Source: a bacterium
GTDB taxonomy: Bacteria; Vulcanimicrobiota; Vulcanimicrobiia; Vulcanimicrobiales; Vulcanimicrobiaceae
NCBI GenBank assembly: GCA_021806945.1
Contig: JAKAPQ010000005.1
Location: 1-38,917, forward strand
Length of the DNA: 38,917 bases
Direction: 5' to 3'
In this document: in pieces, positions 16,770 through 23,849 of the stretch
How the letters are laid out: each line of letters starts with the position of its first letter
Position numbering within the stretch: position 1 is the stretch's first letter
Made by a program: the position numbers and the translations under genes
Notes under the pieces: model-generated
Seen by the model: the letters and a program-made list of their open reading frames with translations, nothing else
Told to the model about the DNA's origin: nothing
The model's database searches: none

Positions 16770-18472
16770 ACTGCCCTCACTAGCACGATCTCATTCTTGT
16801 TGGCATCGACGACGTGCACGCCGCAGGCTAAGCATGGATCGAATGAATGGACGGTGCGCAAAATTTCGAGCGGCTGATCGGCTATCGCAACCGGAGTTCC
16901 GACGAGCGCCGCCTCGTAAGGGCCGCGGTTGCCGCGTGCATCGCGAGGCCCCGCGTTCCACGTAGACGGCACGACGCACTGGTAGTTGCCGATTGCGCCG
17001 TTCTTGATGTGCACCCAGTGCCCGAGCGCACCGCGCGGTGCCTCATGGAAGCCCGCGCCCATGCATTCGGCAGGCCAGGTGGACGGATCCCATTTCGTGT
17101 TGTCGTTGATGCGAAGGTCCCCCTGCGCCATGTTGTTGGCGAGCGCATCCACCCAGTCCGACATTTTGTCGACGATGATCTGCGTCTCGATTCCACGCGC
17201 GGCAGTGCGCCCTAGCGTAGAGAACAACGCGGCGGGACCGACGCCCAGTGCCGCGAGCGCTCCATTGACGGCCTTCTTTACTTGCGGGTGACCTTTCGCA
17301 TACGCCACGAGCATGCGCGCAAGCGGACCCACTTCCATCGGTTTATCGCTGTAGCGAGGTGCCTTGAGCCAGCTATACTTGCCGTCGGTATGGAGCCGGT
17401 CGTACGGCGGCTTCGGGCCGGTGTACGTCGGATGCGTCTCGCCAGCGAACGGATGGAGCCCGCGCTCGTTGCCTTCTTTGTACTCATACCACGAGTGGGT
17501 GACGAACTCCGAAATCTGTCCCGGATCCACCGGATGCACGTGCGCGAGATCGCGCTGCAGGATGATGCCGGACGGAAGGTACGGCAAGGGATTCGGGCCT
17601 CCGGCATCCGGGAACTCGCCGTAGGACATATAATTGCCGACGCCGGCGCCGATGGAGGCCCACTCCTTGTAGAACGATGCGATCGCCAGGAGATCGGGTA
17701 TGTAAACTTGATTGACGAAAGTGCGTGCATCTGCGATGATCTCGTGCAGCGCCGCAATCGTTCCGATGTTGATCGCGTTTTCCGAATTGGGATCGATCGG
17801 CGTTGCCATGCCGCCAACCAGGTAACTCTGCAGGTGCGGATTCTTTCCGCCCAGCAAGGCATGGATGCGAATGAACTTCCGCTGCCATTCAAGCGCTTCG
17901 AGATAATGCGCGACGGCGAGCAGATTCGCTTCAGGCGGAAGGCGATACGCGGGATGCCCCCAGTATGCATTGGCGAACGGGCCAAGCCTGCCGCCGCTCA
18001 CGAAACCCTTGAGACGATCGCGTACGGCGCTGAAATACTTCTCGCTCGACAACGGCCAATCGGAGATCGATTGGGCTAGCTTCGACGTCTTTGCGGGATC
18101 GCCGGAGAGTGCCGAAACGACATCCACCCAATCCAATGCGTGTAATTGATAGAAATGGACGACGTGGTCCTGAACGAACTGCGCAGCGGTTATTAGATTG
18201 CGCAACAGCCGCGCATTGGGCGGCGGCTCGGCGCCGATTGCATTCTCCACGGCGAGGACGGACGCGAGTGCATGCACGGTAGTGCAAACGCCGCAAATTC
18301 GTTGCGTGAAGACCCAGGCATCGCGCGGATCCCGGCCCTGCAAGATGATCTCGATGCCGCGGAACATCGTCGAGGAAGACCATGCATCCCGTAAGACCCC
18401 GCCGTCCACCTCGGCCTCGATTCGAAGATGGCCCTCGATACGCGTAATAGGATCGACGACAATATGAGTCAT
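16766..18472 (-). CDS. hyaB: [NiFe]-hydrogenase large subunit, group 1
   Basis: Catalytic subunit, 568 aa, holding the Ni-Fe(CN)2CO centre. The first ligand motif is QRICGVCT (C60, C63) and the second is DPCLACGVH (C547, C550) near the end. The 15 residues after H553 form the tail removed by the maturation protease. DPITRIEGHLRIE at the N-terminus, NPLPYLPSGI and GALGHWVHIKNGAIGNYQ are further conserved group 1 segments. CGVH in the second motif differs slightly from the common CAxH form. I cannot assign the HydDB subgroup by eye. It overlaps both neighbours by 4 nt (ATGA), so the three structural subunits are translationally coupled. Confidence 0.98.
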   Translation of the reverse strand: MTHIVVDPITRIEGHLRIEAEVDGGVLRDAWSSSTMFRGIEIILQGRDPRDAWVFTQRICGVCTTVHALASVLAVENAIGAEPPPNARLLRNLITAAQFVQDHVVHFYQLHALDWVDVVSALSGDPAKTSKLAQSISDWPLSSEKYFSAVRDRLKGFVSGGRLGPFANAYWGHPAYRLPPEANLLAVAHYLEALEWQRKFIRIHALLGGKNPHLQSYLVGGMATPIDPNSENAINIGTIAALHEIIADARTFVNQVYIPDLLAIASFYKEWASIGAGVGNYMSYGEFPDAGGPNPLPYLPSGIILQRDLAHVHPVDPGQISEFVTHSWYEYKEGNERGLHPFAGETHPTYTGPKPPYDRLHTDGKYSWLKAPRYSDKPMEVGPLARMLVAYAKGHPQVKKAVNGALAALGVGPAALFSTLGRTAARGIETQIIVDKMSDWVDALANNMAQGDLRINDNTKWDPSTWPAECMGAGFHEAPRGALGHWVHIKNGAIGNYQCVVPSTWNAGPRDARGNRGPYEAALVGTPVAIADQPLEILRTVHSFDPCLACGVHVVDANKNEIVLVRAV

Positions 18473-19581
18473 GGCCGCTTCTCTTCCTCGTGCGATGGCG
18501 TGGTGACGTTTTCTTCTTTTCGGCTGCGAACTTTCTGCACGATACCCTGCGCAACGAACGCTGCGGTAACGACAGCGGCAGCGCCGACGCCGACTTTATC
18601 GATGTTAGCAGCCATGCCGAAACCCGGCACACCCGTGAGGTGCTTGTAGAACGGCGACATTTTGTCCCAAAACTGCGGTTCTGCGCAGCCGACGCATGGG
18701 TGACCGCACCCTACCGGCCAATTCGTCCCTTCGTTCCATTTGACGATCGGACAGTTGTGCGAAGTTACCGGGCCTTTGCAGCCCATCTTGTACAGGCAGT
18801 AGCCTAGGCGATGGCCTTCGTCGCCCCACGCCTCCACGTATTGGCCGTTGTCGAAGTGCGCGCGGCGCTCGCAGCCGTCATGGATGAGCTGTCCATAGGC
18901 GAAGACCGGCCGTCGATGGTCGTCGAGCGGCGGCCAGCGCTTCATCGTCATGTAGTAGACGAGCAGCGCCGTGATGTTATCGGCGTTTGCCGGGCAGGCG
19001 GATAGATTGATGACGTTTGCGGCGGCAGGCACCGCCTCACTGATCGAGATCGCAGCCGTCGGGTTCGGACGCGCTGCGGGAAGGCCGCCGAACGATGCGC
19101 ACGTCCCCACGGCGATCGTGGCGGCAGCGTTCCCGCACACTTCGCGTGCGATGTCCAGCGCTGCCTTTCCACCGATGGCGCAATAGGCGCCACCCGCACC
19201 GGTCGGAACCGCGCCCTCGACGATTGCGAGGTATTCGCCAGAGTGCTTGGCGACCGTTTGGTCGAGGGCCGCCGTGGCCTGCGTTCCCGCTGCAGCCATA
19301 ATCGTTTCGTGGTAATCGACCGAGACAGCGTCGAGGATGATCTCGGCTACGGTCGGCCGCCACGCCCGCAGGAAACTCTCTGTGTTTCCCGCGCAGTCCT
19401 GGAATTCAAGCCAGACGACGGTGGGCTTCGCCGCGGCTGCGAGTGCTTCGGGCAATTTTGCCGCAGCCCATTCCGGCAAAGCGAGGATGGCTGCCATGGA
19501 GCCGCAGAACTTCAAAAAATCGTTTCGCGATACTCCGTGCGCCTTTAACTCTCTAGCGAGCCACTGCGTATCCTTTATCAC
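18469..19581 (-). CDS. hyaA: [NiFe]-hydrogenase small subunit with atypical proximal-cluster and Tat motifs
   Basis: Electron-transfer subunit, 370 aa, with Fe-S clusters feeding the cytochrome. A Tat-like leader has SRNDFLKF (residues 18-25) before a hydrophobic stretch; the normal R-R pair is R-N. The proximal-cluster motif is DCAGNTES (C63, N66) where C-x-x-C is usual; the other two ligands are in GTCASFG and SACPANADN. Distal and medial cluster residues look complete: LIHDGCERRAHF, YCLYKMGCKGP, NCPIVKWN and CGHPCVGCAEPQF. The extra cysteines of oxygen-tolerant group 1d enzymes are absent. A C-terminal membrane helix (GVGAAAVVTAAFVAQGIV) anchors it. GGAGG placed 5 nt upstream favours GTG 19581; ATG 19593 would add four residues. 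Confidence 0.96.
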   Translation of the reverse strand: MIKDTQWLARELKAHGVSRNDFLKFCGSMAAILALPEWAAAKLPEALAAAAKPTVVWLEFQDCAGNTESFLRAWRPTVAEIILDAVSVDYHETIMAAAGTQATAALDQTVAKHSGEYLAIVEGAVPTGAGGAYCAIGGKAALDIAREVCGNAAATIAVGTCASFGGLPAARPNPTAAISISEAVPAAANVINLSACPANADNITALLVYYMTMKRWPPLDDHRRPVFAYGQLIHDGCERRAHFDNGQYVEAWGDEGHRLGYCLYKMGCKGPVTSHNCPIVKWNEGTNWPVGCGHPCVGCAEPQFWDKMSPFYKHLTGVPGFGMAANIDKVGVGAAAVVTAAFVAQGIVQKVRSRKEENVTTPSHEEEKRP

Positions 19582-19586
19582 GGGTT

Positions 19587-19591
19587 CCTCC
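19587..19591 (-). promoter_or_regulatory. Shine-Dalgarno site that decides the hyaA start
   Basis: GGAGG lies 5 nt upstream of GTG 19581 and inside the first codons of the alternative ATG 19593. Its ideal spacing to the GTG makes that codon the likelier initiator. The ATG has no comparable site upstream. Confidence 0.65.
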
Positions 19592-19674
19592 ATATAAGGG
19601 ATTGCTCAAAAGGAGCTCCGCGCGGGATAGAAATAAAACCGGGCAATTCAACCGGCCCAAGCTCCGCATAGTCC

Positions 19675-19731
19675 CGCTACGAGGTGCGTAGCGAGCGTAC
19701 CTGCGTACAGGCACCCTCGGTGCTCTGTCAA
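19675..19731 (-). promoter_or_regulatory. Candidate promoter and dyad cluster upstream of the hydrogenase operon
   Basis: On the minus strand a perfect TTGACA occurs at 19731-19726, about 145 nt before the small-subunit start. No good -10 box sits 17 nt downstream. Three short dyads follow in the transcribed direction: GCACC/GGTGC (19711-19723), CCTG/CAGG (19700-19711) and CGCTAC/GTAGCG (19675-19693). This is the only non-coding space upstream of the twelve-gene operon, so its control region should be here. The assignment is tentative. Confidence 0.35.
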
Positions 19732-19950
19732 GAGCTCGCTTGTTTATTGTACAAGGCAAGCGTCCTCGGTGTCGTGCCTTCCACGGACCGCATCGGGGAC
19801 TTCTTCCTGCTCAAACTGCCGCGGAGGAGGCTCCGATAAATACGGCGGCACCGCCGCCGCGGCGAAGCGGCAGCTGTTTTTCGTCTTCCGGACCAGTCCG
19901 TCACCGAGAAGGCGTTTCCCGGCGAGTGGCCGTTCCTCAAGCATCCTCAT
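19732..19950. other. Non-coding junction between operon leader and right repeat
   Basis: I see no gene here. A short plus-strand frame ends ...DRIGDFFLLKLPRRRLR at about 19836 and could be the last codons of a lost gene. It is followed by a weak hairpin GCCGC-GGCGAA-GCGGC (19856-19871) and TTTTT at 19877-19881, which would fit a terminator on the plus strand. The sequence upstream of the left repeat is different, so the homology ends at 19951. Confidence 0.3.
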
Positions 19951-20319
19951 TCGTCGGTGCCGACGTCGCTGGCAGCACCGCTGCGCTCGCCCATCTCTAT
20001 ACGTCCGGCGCCGTCGAGGTCGACGAGTTTCCACCCTTTATCTGGACCGGCGCCGATGGCGGGCGCGTGTGGTTCGTTGCGCTCGACAGGGTGCTTGCGA
20101 ACCTAAAGATGCATGGCTTGAAAGTTGTCGCCGCTCCCGCGAGCGAATACCTGCAAACCGGGAACGACGCGTACGAGATCGTGCCGTTGACGCTGGACGG
20201 CATGGAGGGAGCGAAGGCGTCCCATGAAACGGGCACGCTCACGTTTGCGTTCCGCGCTTCGGTTCAACGTGGAAGATGTCGAGCCAAGTCTGGACGACGC
20301 GAACTTCATCGAGCTAGCA
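19951..20319 (+). pseudogene. Truncated, frameshifted copy of the NTF2-fold gene
   Basis: The translation matches the intact secreted protein from the STAALAHLYTS block through ASHETGTLTF. The signal peptide and start region are absent, and a 1-base deletion near 20255 throws the last third out of frame, so the closing WKISSQVWT strand is lost. The DNA after the frameshift still matches the intact copy through the old stop codon, so decay is recent. No ribosome site or promoter is seen. It lies convergent to the DUF2075 helicase gene, about 60 bp from its stop. Confidence 0.88.
19951..20319 (+). repeat. Direct repeat, right copy (369 bp)
   Basis: Partner of 7742-8111, same orientation, one base shorter. 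The copies are 12.2 kb apart start to start. Recombination between them would remove the whole hydrogenase operon and leave one NTF2-fold gene with an intact 5' end. Confidence 0.93.
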
Positions 20320-20379
20320 AGCCGCACGTGACGAGCGCCTCGAGACCCGTGCGAATCGCCGGCGCAGGCCTGGCCTTCG

Positions 20380-22260
20380 CTAAGGCGTTTCGGGGGAGCG
20401 GACCAGCGACTCGACATAGGTTCGCGTCTCGTCGTCTATGACGTGCACGTAACAGCCTTTCATCCCGCGCGTGAGTAAAACGCGATACGTGTTTTTTATT
20501 AGATCGGCGAAATGTTCCGCGGGCGCCCTCTTGACGGCGGCATCGAAGGAGGCCGATTTCACACCCACCCAGCCGATGCCCGCGCGGTACACGAGGTCGG
20601 GGCCCCATATAACGCCGGCGTAGTCGAACTCGAACCCCTGCGCGGTGTAGACGCAACCGACCTGGTTCAGCCCCCTCGGATCGGTTGCCCAGAAGTGGCT
20701 CTTCGGCACGCTTTTCGGCAAGCGCGTGGCATCCGGTTGTGCGTTCCACGGCCTGCGAAAGGTGCCCACGACGACGTCGTCGATTAGGCTGCCTTCCTTG
20801 GGCTTTGACCACTTCCAGCAGAACCCGGCGGTGAGGCGGGCCGATTCGCCCTCATCCGCACGGCGACGAATCGCTCGTTCGAGATCCTCCGGCGAGTCAA
20901 ACGTCCGGAACGCAAACCCGGTAGACGGATCGAATCTCTCCCGGTCGGAGACGCGGATGCCGAGAAGATTGTCGACCCAATCGATATACTCGTCGCTGCC
21001 GGCGCAACGAAATTGCGCTACCAGCCGCTGTTCTTTGAGATTGGCGCCCGCATCATCGGCGGCAAGCCGGATGAGTTCCGACGACCCAACCTCTCCTGGC
21101 CGAACGACCTGTTTGTCGTCGATGAAGAACACGGACACTTTCGATGCGTGAATCAACTCGTCGACCTGCGAGCGCTCTGACCTGCGCCCTGCGGCCGTAT
21201 ACCGGCTATTACTCGATTCCCGAATGCGATGGGCCTCGTCGCATATGAGAACGTCGATGTCACCAGCGTCGGCCGTTACGTAGTTGTTGAAAAATTTGAA
21301 TTGGTACGCGGCGCGAGTTCCCAGGATACGCCGCAAATTGTTCGTGAAGGCCCGCGAGCCCGTGGCGTGCTGCACGTTGCGTCCCTCTTTGAGCAGATCG
21401 GCCATGACGTGCAGCGCGATGACCGACTTGCCCGTGCCCGGACCCCCGTCGATCAGGATCACGCTCCGTTTGCGGCCCTTGCCCGCCTTTCTGGCCGCGG
21501 CCAAGATCTTCTGGTAGGCGACGCGCTGATCGTCGAGAAGGACGTAGGTCCGCTCGCCCGCAATCATGGCGGCGGTGTGCTCGAGCAGCTTCTTGCTCGG
21601 GGCATAGCGGCTGGTCACGACGCGCTCCAAGACCCGCATTCCGTCACCGCCGCCGAGCCGCGTATTGAGGTAGTCCGCTATTCGATCGCCGTCGGACGCC
21701 GAAAACATTGGATTCGTTTCCAGAAGGCTCGCGAATTTCTGCTTATCCACGAGCGGCGACTGAGGATCGGGCTGAAAGTTATGCAGCCAACTGCAGGCGG
21801 CCAACGCCACCACCGGCGCTTCGTGAAAGACGGCCTTGTTATCGCAGAGATAGTCCGCGTAATTTCGGGCTTGGACGGATGGATGAACTTGAACGTGAGG
21901 ATGGCCGGCATACTCGACCGTTACGCATTCGTCTTCCTCTGCGGGCCACGCGTCCGACCACTGCTTGAGTTCGACTATTACCGCGCCGTCCGTTTTTTCG
22001 GAATCGGTACCGGTCAGCATACAATCCAACCGAAGCGACGAGAGCGGCAGTTGCATCTCCAAAATCACACCGTGATCGGTGAGCTCGCTACGCTTCAGCT
22101 GTTTTGAAAGCGCGACGAGCGAGTACCGCCACGAATTCTCCTCGGAGGCAGAAGGCGCGTAGCGGTAATATTCGAGGAAGCTGGCGTGCAGCCGCCGCAC
22201 CATCTCGCGCTCGGACTCGAGCCGAACGAACTCGCTTACCGACCCTCGAAATAGCTGCAT
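20380..22260 (-). CDS. DUF2075 (Schlafen group 3-like) helicase with N-terminal nuclease-like domain
   Basis: A 626-aa protein. The N-terminal part has D79 (RLDCMLTG) and E97-L98-K99 (IVELKQW), spaced as in PD-(D/E)xK nucleases. The second half is the DUF2075 SF1-like ATPase: IDGGPGTGKSVIALHV (Walker A, near residue 273), DVLICDEAHRIRE (Walker B), VFFIDDKQVVRPGE, VYTAQGFEFDYAGVIWG and NTYRVLLTRGMKGCYV as the arginine-finger motif. Proteins of this family are often linked to defence or nucleic-acid stress; the substrate is unknown. It starts 11 nt after the thiD stop and so may share the par-thi transcript, an odd place for such a protein. It borders the right repeat of the hydrogenase island. 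Confidence 0.85.
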   Translation of the reverse strand: MQLFRGSVSEFVRLESEREMVRRLHASFLEYYRYAPSASEENSWRYSLVALSKQLKRSELTDHGVILEMQLPLSSLRLDCMLTGTDSEKTDGAVIVELKQWSDAWPAEEDECVTVEYAGHPHVQVHPSVQARNYADYLCDNKAVFHEAPVVALAACSWLHNFQPDPQSPLVDKQKFASLLETNPMFSASDGDRIADYLNTRLGGGDGMRVLERVVTSRYAPSKKLLEHTAAMIAGERTYVLLDDQRVAYQKILAAARKAGKGRKRSVILIDGGPGTGKSVIALHVMADLLKEGRNVQHATGSRAFTNNLRRILGTRAAYQFKFFNNYVTADAGDIDVLICDEAHRIRESSNSRYTAAGRRSERSQVDELIHASKVSVFFIDDKQVVRPGEVGSSELIRLAADDAGANLKEQRLVAQFRCAGSDEYIDWVDNLLGIRVSDRERFDPSTGFAFRTFDSPEDLERAIRRRADEGESARLTAGFCWKWSKPKEGSLIDDVVVGTFRRPWNAQPDATRLPKSVPKSHFWATDPRGLNQVGCVYTAQGFEFDYAGVIWGPDLVYRAGIGWVGVKSASFDAAVKRAPAEHFADLIKNTYRVLLTRGMKGCYVHVIDDETRTYVESLVRSPETP

Positions 22261-22271
22261 GCGAACGCTCC

Positions 22272-23027
22272 CTAAAACGCTACCTGCATCGTGCCGAAGC
22301 TCGTGCCGGCGCCGATTTTGGCGCGTACGTAGGCGCGCGCGCCTTCGACCGCGGCGGAGATCTGCTCGCCGCGGGCGAGCTCGCAGGCGAGCGCGGCCGC
22401 GAGCACGCAGCCGCTTCCGCGCATCGAACCCGGAAGCCGCGCGGCGCGATAGACGTGCGCCTCGCCGGGCAACGCCAGGATGTCGACGGGATCGCCGTCG
22501 AGGTGGCCGCCCTTGAGCAGCACCGCTCGCGGGCCAAGGGCCTGCAGCGACTGCGCCGCGGCGATCATCTCGTCGCCCGTCACGATCTTGCGCCCGAGCA
22601 GGCGCTGCGCTTCCGGAATGTTGGGCGTGAAGATCGAACGCAGCGGCACGATCCCGGCTACGAGCGCGCGGTAGGTGGACTCATCGGCCAGCGCGCCGCC
22701 GAGCGTCGCACTAAAGACCGGGTCGACGACGATCGCCGTCAGCGCACGATCGCGCAGGAACGCAGCTACCGCGCGGACGTTCTCCGCACCGGCCAACGCG
22801 CCTACGCGGTAGGCATCCGCGTGAGGCAGGGCCGCTAGCTGCGCGCGTACGACGTCGCTTGGAATTGCGTGCAGCGCGTGCACGCCGCTCTCGTCTTGCG
22901 CGCTCACCGCGACGACCACGCCGGCGTTGCGAACGCCGTATTCGCCGCAGACCCGCCCATCCAGGCCGAGCCCGGCGACGTTCCACGGATGCGTCGTCCC
23001 GATCGACACGACGACCGGAATGCTCAC
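22272..23027 (-). CDS. thiD: Divergent hydroxymethylpyrimidine(-phosphate) kinase
   Basis: Ribokinase-fold enzyme, 251 aa, expected to phosphorylate HMP and HMP-P for thiamin synthesis. It has VSAQDESGVHALHAIPSDVV, VVDPVFSATLGG, FTPNIPEAQRLLGRK, AVLLKGGHLDGDPVDIL and the anion-hole MRGSGCVLAAALA. The N-terminal substrate loop, usually GSDxxGGAG, reads SIGTTHPWNVAGLGLDGR, so HMP binding may be altered. The start is GTG 23027, overlapping thiE as GTGA. Pairing with thiE supports the thiamin role; another pyridoxal- or HMP-like kinase activity is possible. Confidence 0.85.
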   Translation of the reverse strand: MSIPVVVSIGTTHPWNVAGLGLDGRVCGEYGVRNAGVVVAVSAQDESGVHALHAIPSDVVRAQLAALPHADAYRVGALAGAENVRAVAAFLRDRALTAIVVDPVFSATLGGALADESTYRALVAGIVPLRSIFTPNIPEAQRLLGRKIVTGDEMIAAAQSLQALGPRAVLLKGGHLDGDPVDILALPGEAHVYRAARLPGSMRGSGCVLAAALACELARGEQISAAVEGARAYVRAKIGAGTSFGTMQVAF

Positions 23028-23665
23028 GGCCCTACCCCGCCCCACATCCCCACCAGCTGCGCGGTCGCGGCGCGAGGATCGTCGCTCGCGGCGATGGCCG
23101 AAATGACCGCGGCCATCGCGACCCCCGCGCGCCGTACCTCGGCGAGATTCGCGGCGCCGATGCCGCCGATCGCAGCCACCGGCACGCACGTCGCACCGGC
23201 AACGCGCAGCAACCCGGCGATGCCGAGGGGCTCGCCGGCATCGGCTTTCGACTGCGTCGCGTAGACCGCGCCGACGCCGGCGTAATCCGCACCCGCCTCC
23301 TCGGCCGCGCGGGCTTCCTTCGGGGTACCGCACGATACTCCGATCAGCCGGTGCGGCAACGCTGCGCGAATCGCCGCAATCTCGTCCGGACGCGCGTCCT
23401 CGGGACCCAGATGCACGCCGTCGGCGTCGAGCGTTTCCGCCGCACGCCAATCGTCGTTCACGATGAAGAGTGCGCCGCACTCTCGAGCCGCCGCAAGCAT
23501 GCTCCGAGCACGCGTTACGTCGATGCCGCGTTTCGCGCGATACTGAACGATGCGCGCGCCGCCCTCCAGAATCGCTCGCACGAGCGCGACGGCACCGTCT
23601 TCGCTATCGTTCACGATCGCGTAGATACCGCGCAGGCCTCGCGCGCGTTCTGCTCGTTCCGTCAC
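23024..23665 (-). CDS. thiE: Thiamin phosphate synthase
   Basis: TIM-barrel enzyme, 213 aa, that joins HMP diphosphate and thiazole phosphate to give thiamin phosphate. Conserved segments: GIYAIVND, RIVQYRAKRG (diphosphate-contacting), LFIVNDDWRAAETLDADGVHLGPED, IGVSCGTPKEA, ADYAGVGAVYATQSK and VPVAAIGGIGAANLAEV with the phosphate-binding glycines. The start is GTG 23665, overlapping the stop of the small membrane protein gene by 4 nt; the longer open frame upstream is non-homologous. It is coupled to thiD downstream. Confidence 0.94.
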   Translation of the reverse strand: MTERAERARGLRGIYAIVNDSEDGAVALVRAILEGGARIVQYRAKRGIDVTRARSMLAAARECGALFIVNDDWRAAETLDADGVHLGPEDARPDEIAAIRAALPHRLIGVSCGTPKEARAAEEAGADYAGVGAVYATQSKADAGEPLGIAGLLRVAGATCVPVAAIGGIGAANLAEVRRAGVAMAAVISAIAASDDPRAATAQLVGMWGGVGP

Positions 23666-23847
23666 GAACGGCGGCTCCTGTGCAAGCGCACGAACACCCA
23701 TGCGTTGAACGCTAAGTAGACGAAGAAGACCGCGGCAACGACGACCGCAAGCACCACCTGATGGCGCGAAATAGCGAGCGGAATGAGAAAAACGCAGACC
23801 ATCGCGGCCGCCATCGCGAGCGAGATCGCGCGCTGGAAAGGGATCAT
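23662..23847 (-). CDS. Small membrane protein, two hydrophobic helices
   Basis: A 61-aa protein with two predicted membrane segments, AISLAMAAAMVCVFLIPLA and VVLAVVVAAVFFVYLAFNAW, and a basic C-terminus (VRLHRSRRS). The family is not recognised. It begins 2 nt after the parB stop and its TGA overlaps the thiE GTG, so spacing argues that it is translated. In-frame code extends far upstream over parB, but the ATG at 23847 fits the operon geometry. A role in the envelope is all that can be said. Confidence 0.7.
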   Translation of the reverse strand: MIPFQRAISLAMAAAMVCVFLIPLAISRHQVVLAVVVAAVFFVYLAFNAWVFVRLHRSRRS

Positions 23848-23849
23848 CG

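Noticed and set aside
19643-19660. Possible sigma54 promoter (GG/GC) upstream of the hydrogenase operon
   Set aside because: The distance between the GG and GC elements is 11-12 nt, not the required 10, and the flanking consensus is poor.
22272-23480. thiD extended to 402 codons
   Set aside because: The extra N-terminal part is Arg-rich, lies over thiE in another frame, and GTG 23027 overlaps the thiE stop as GTGA.
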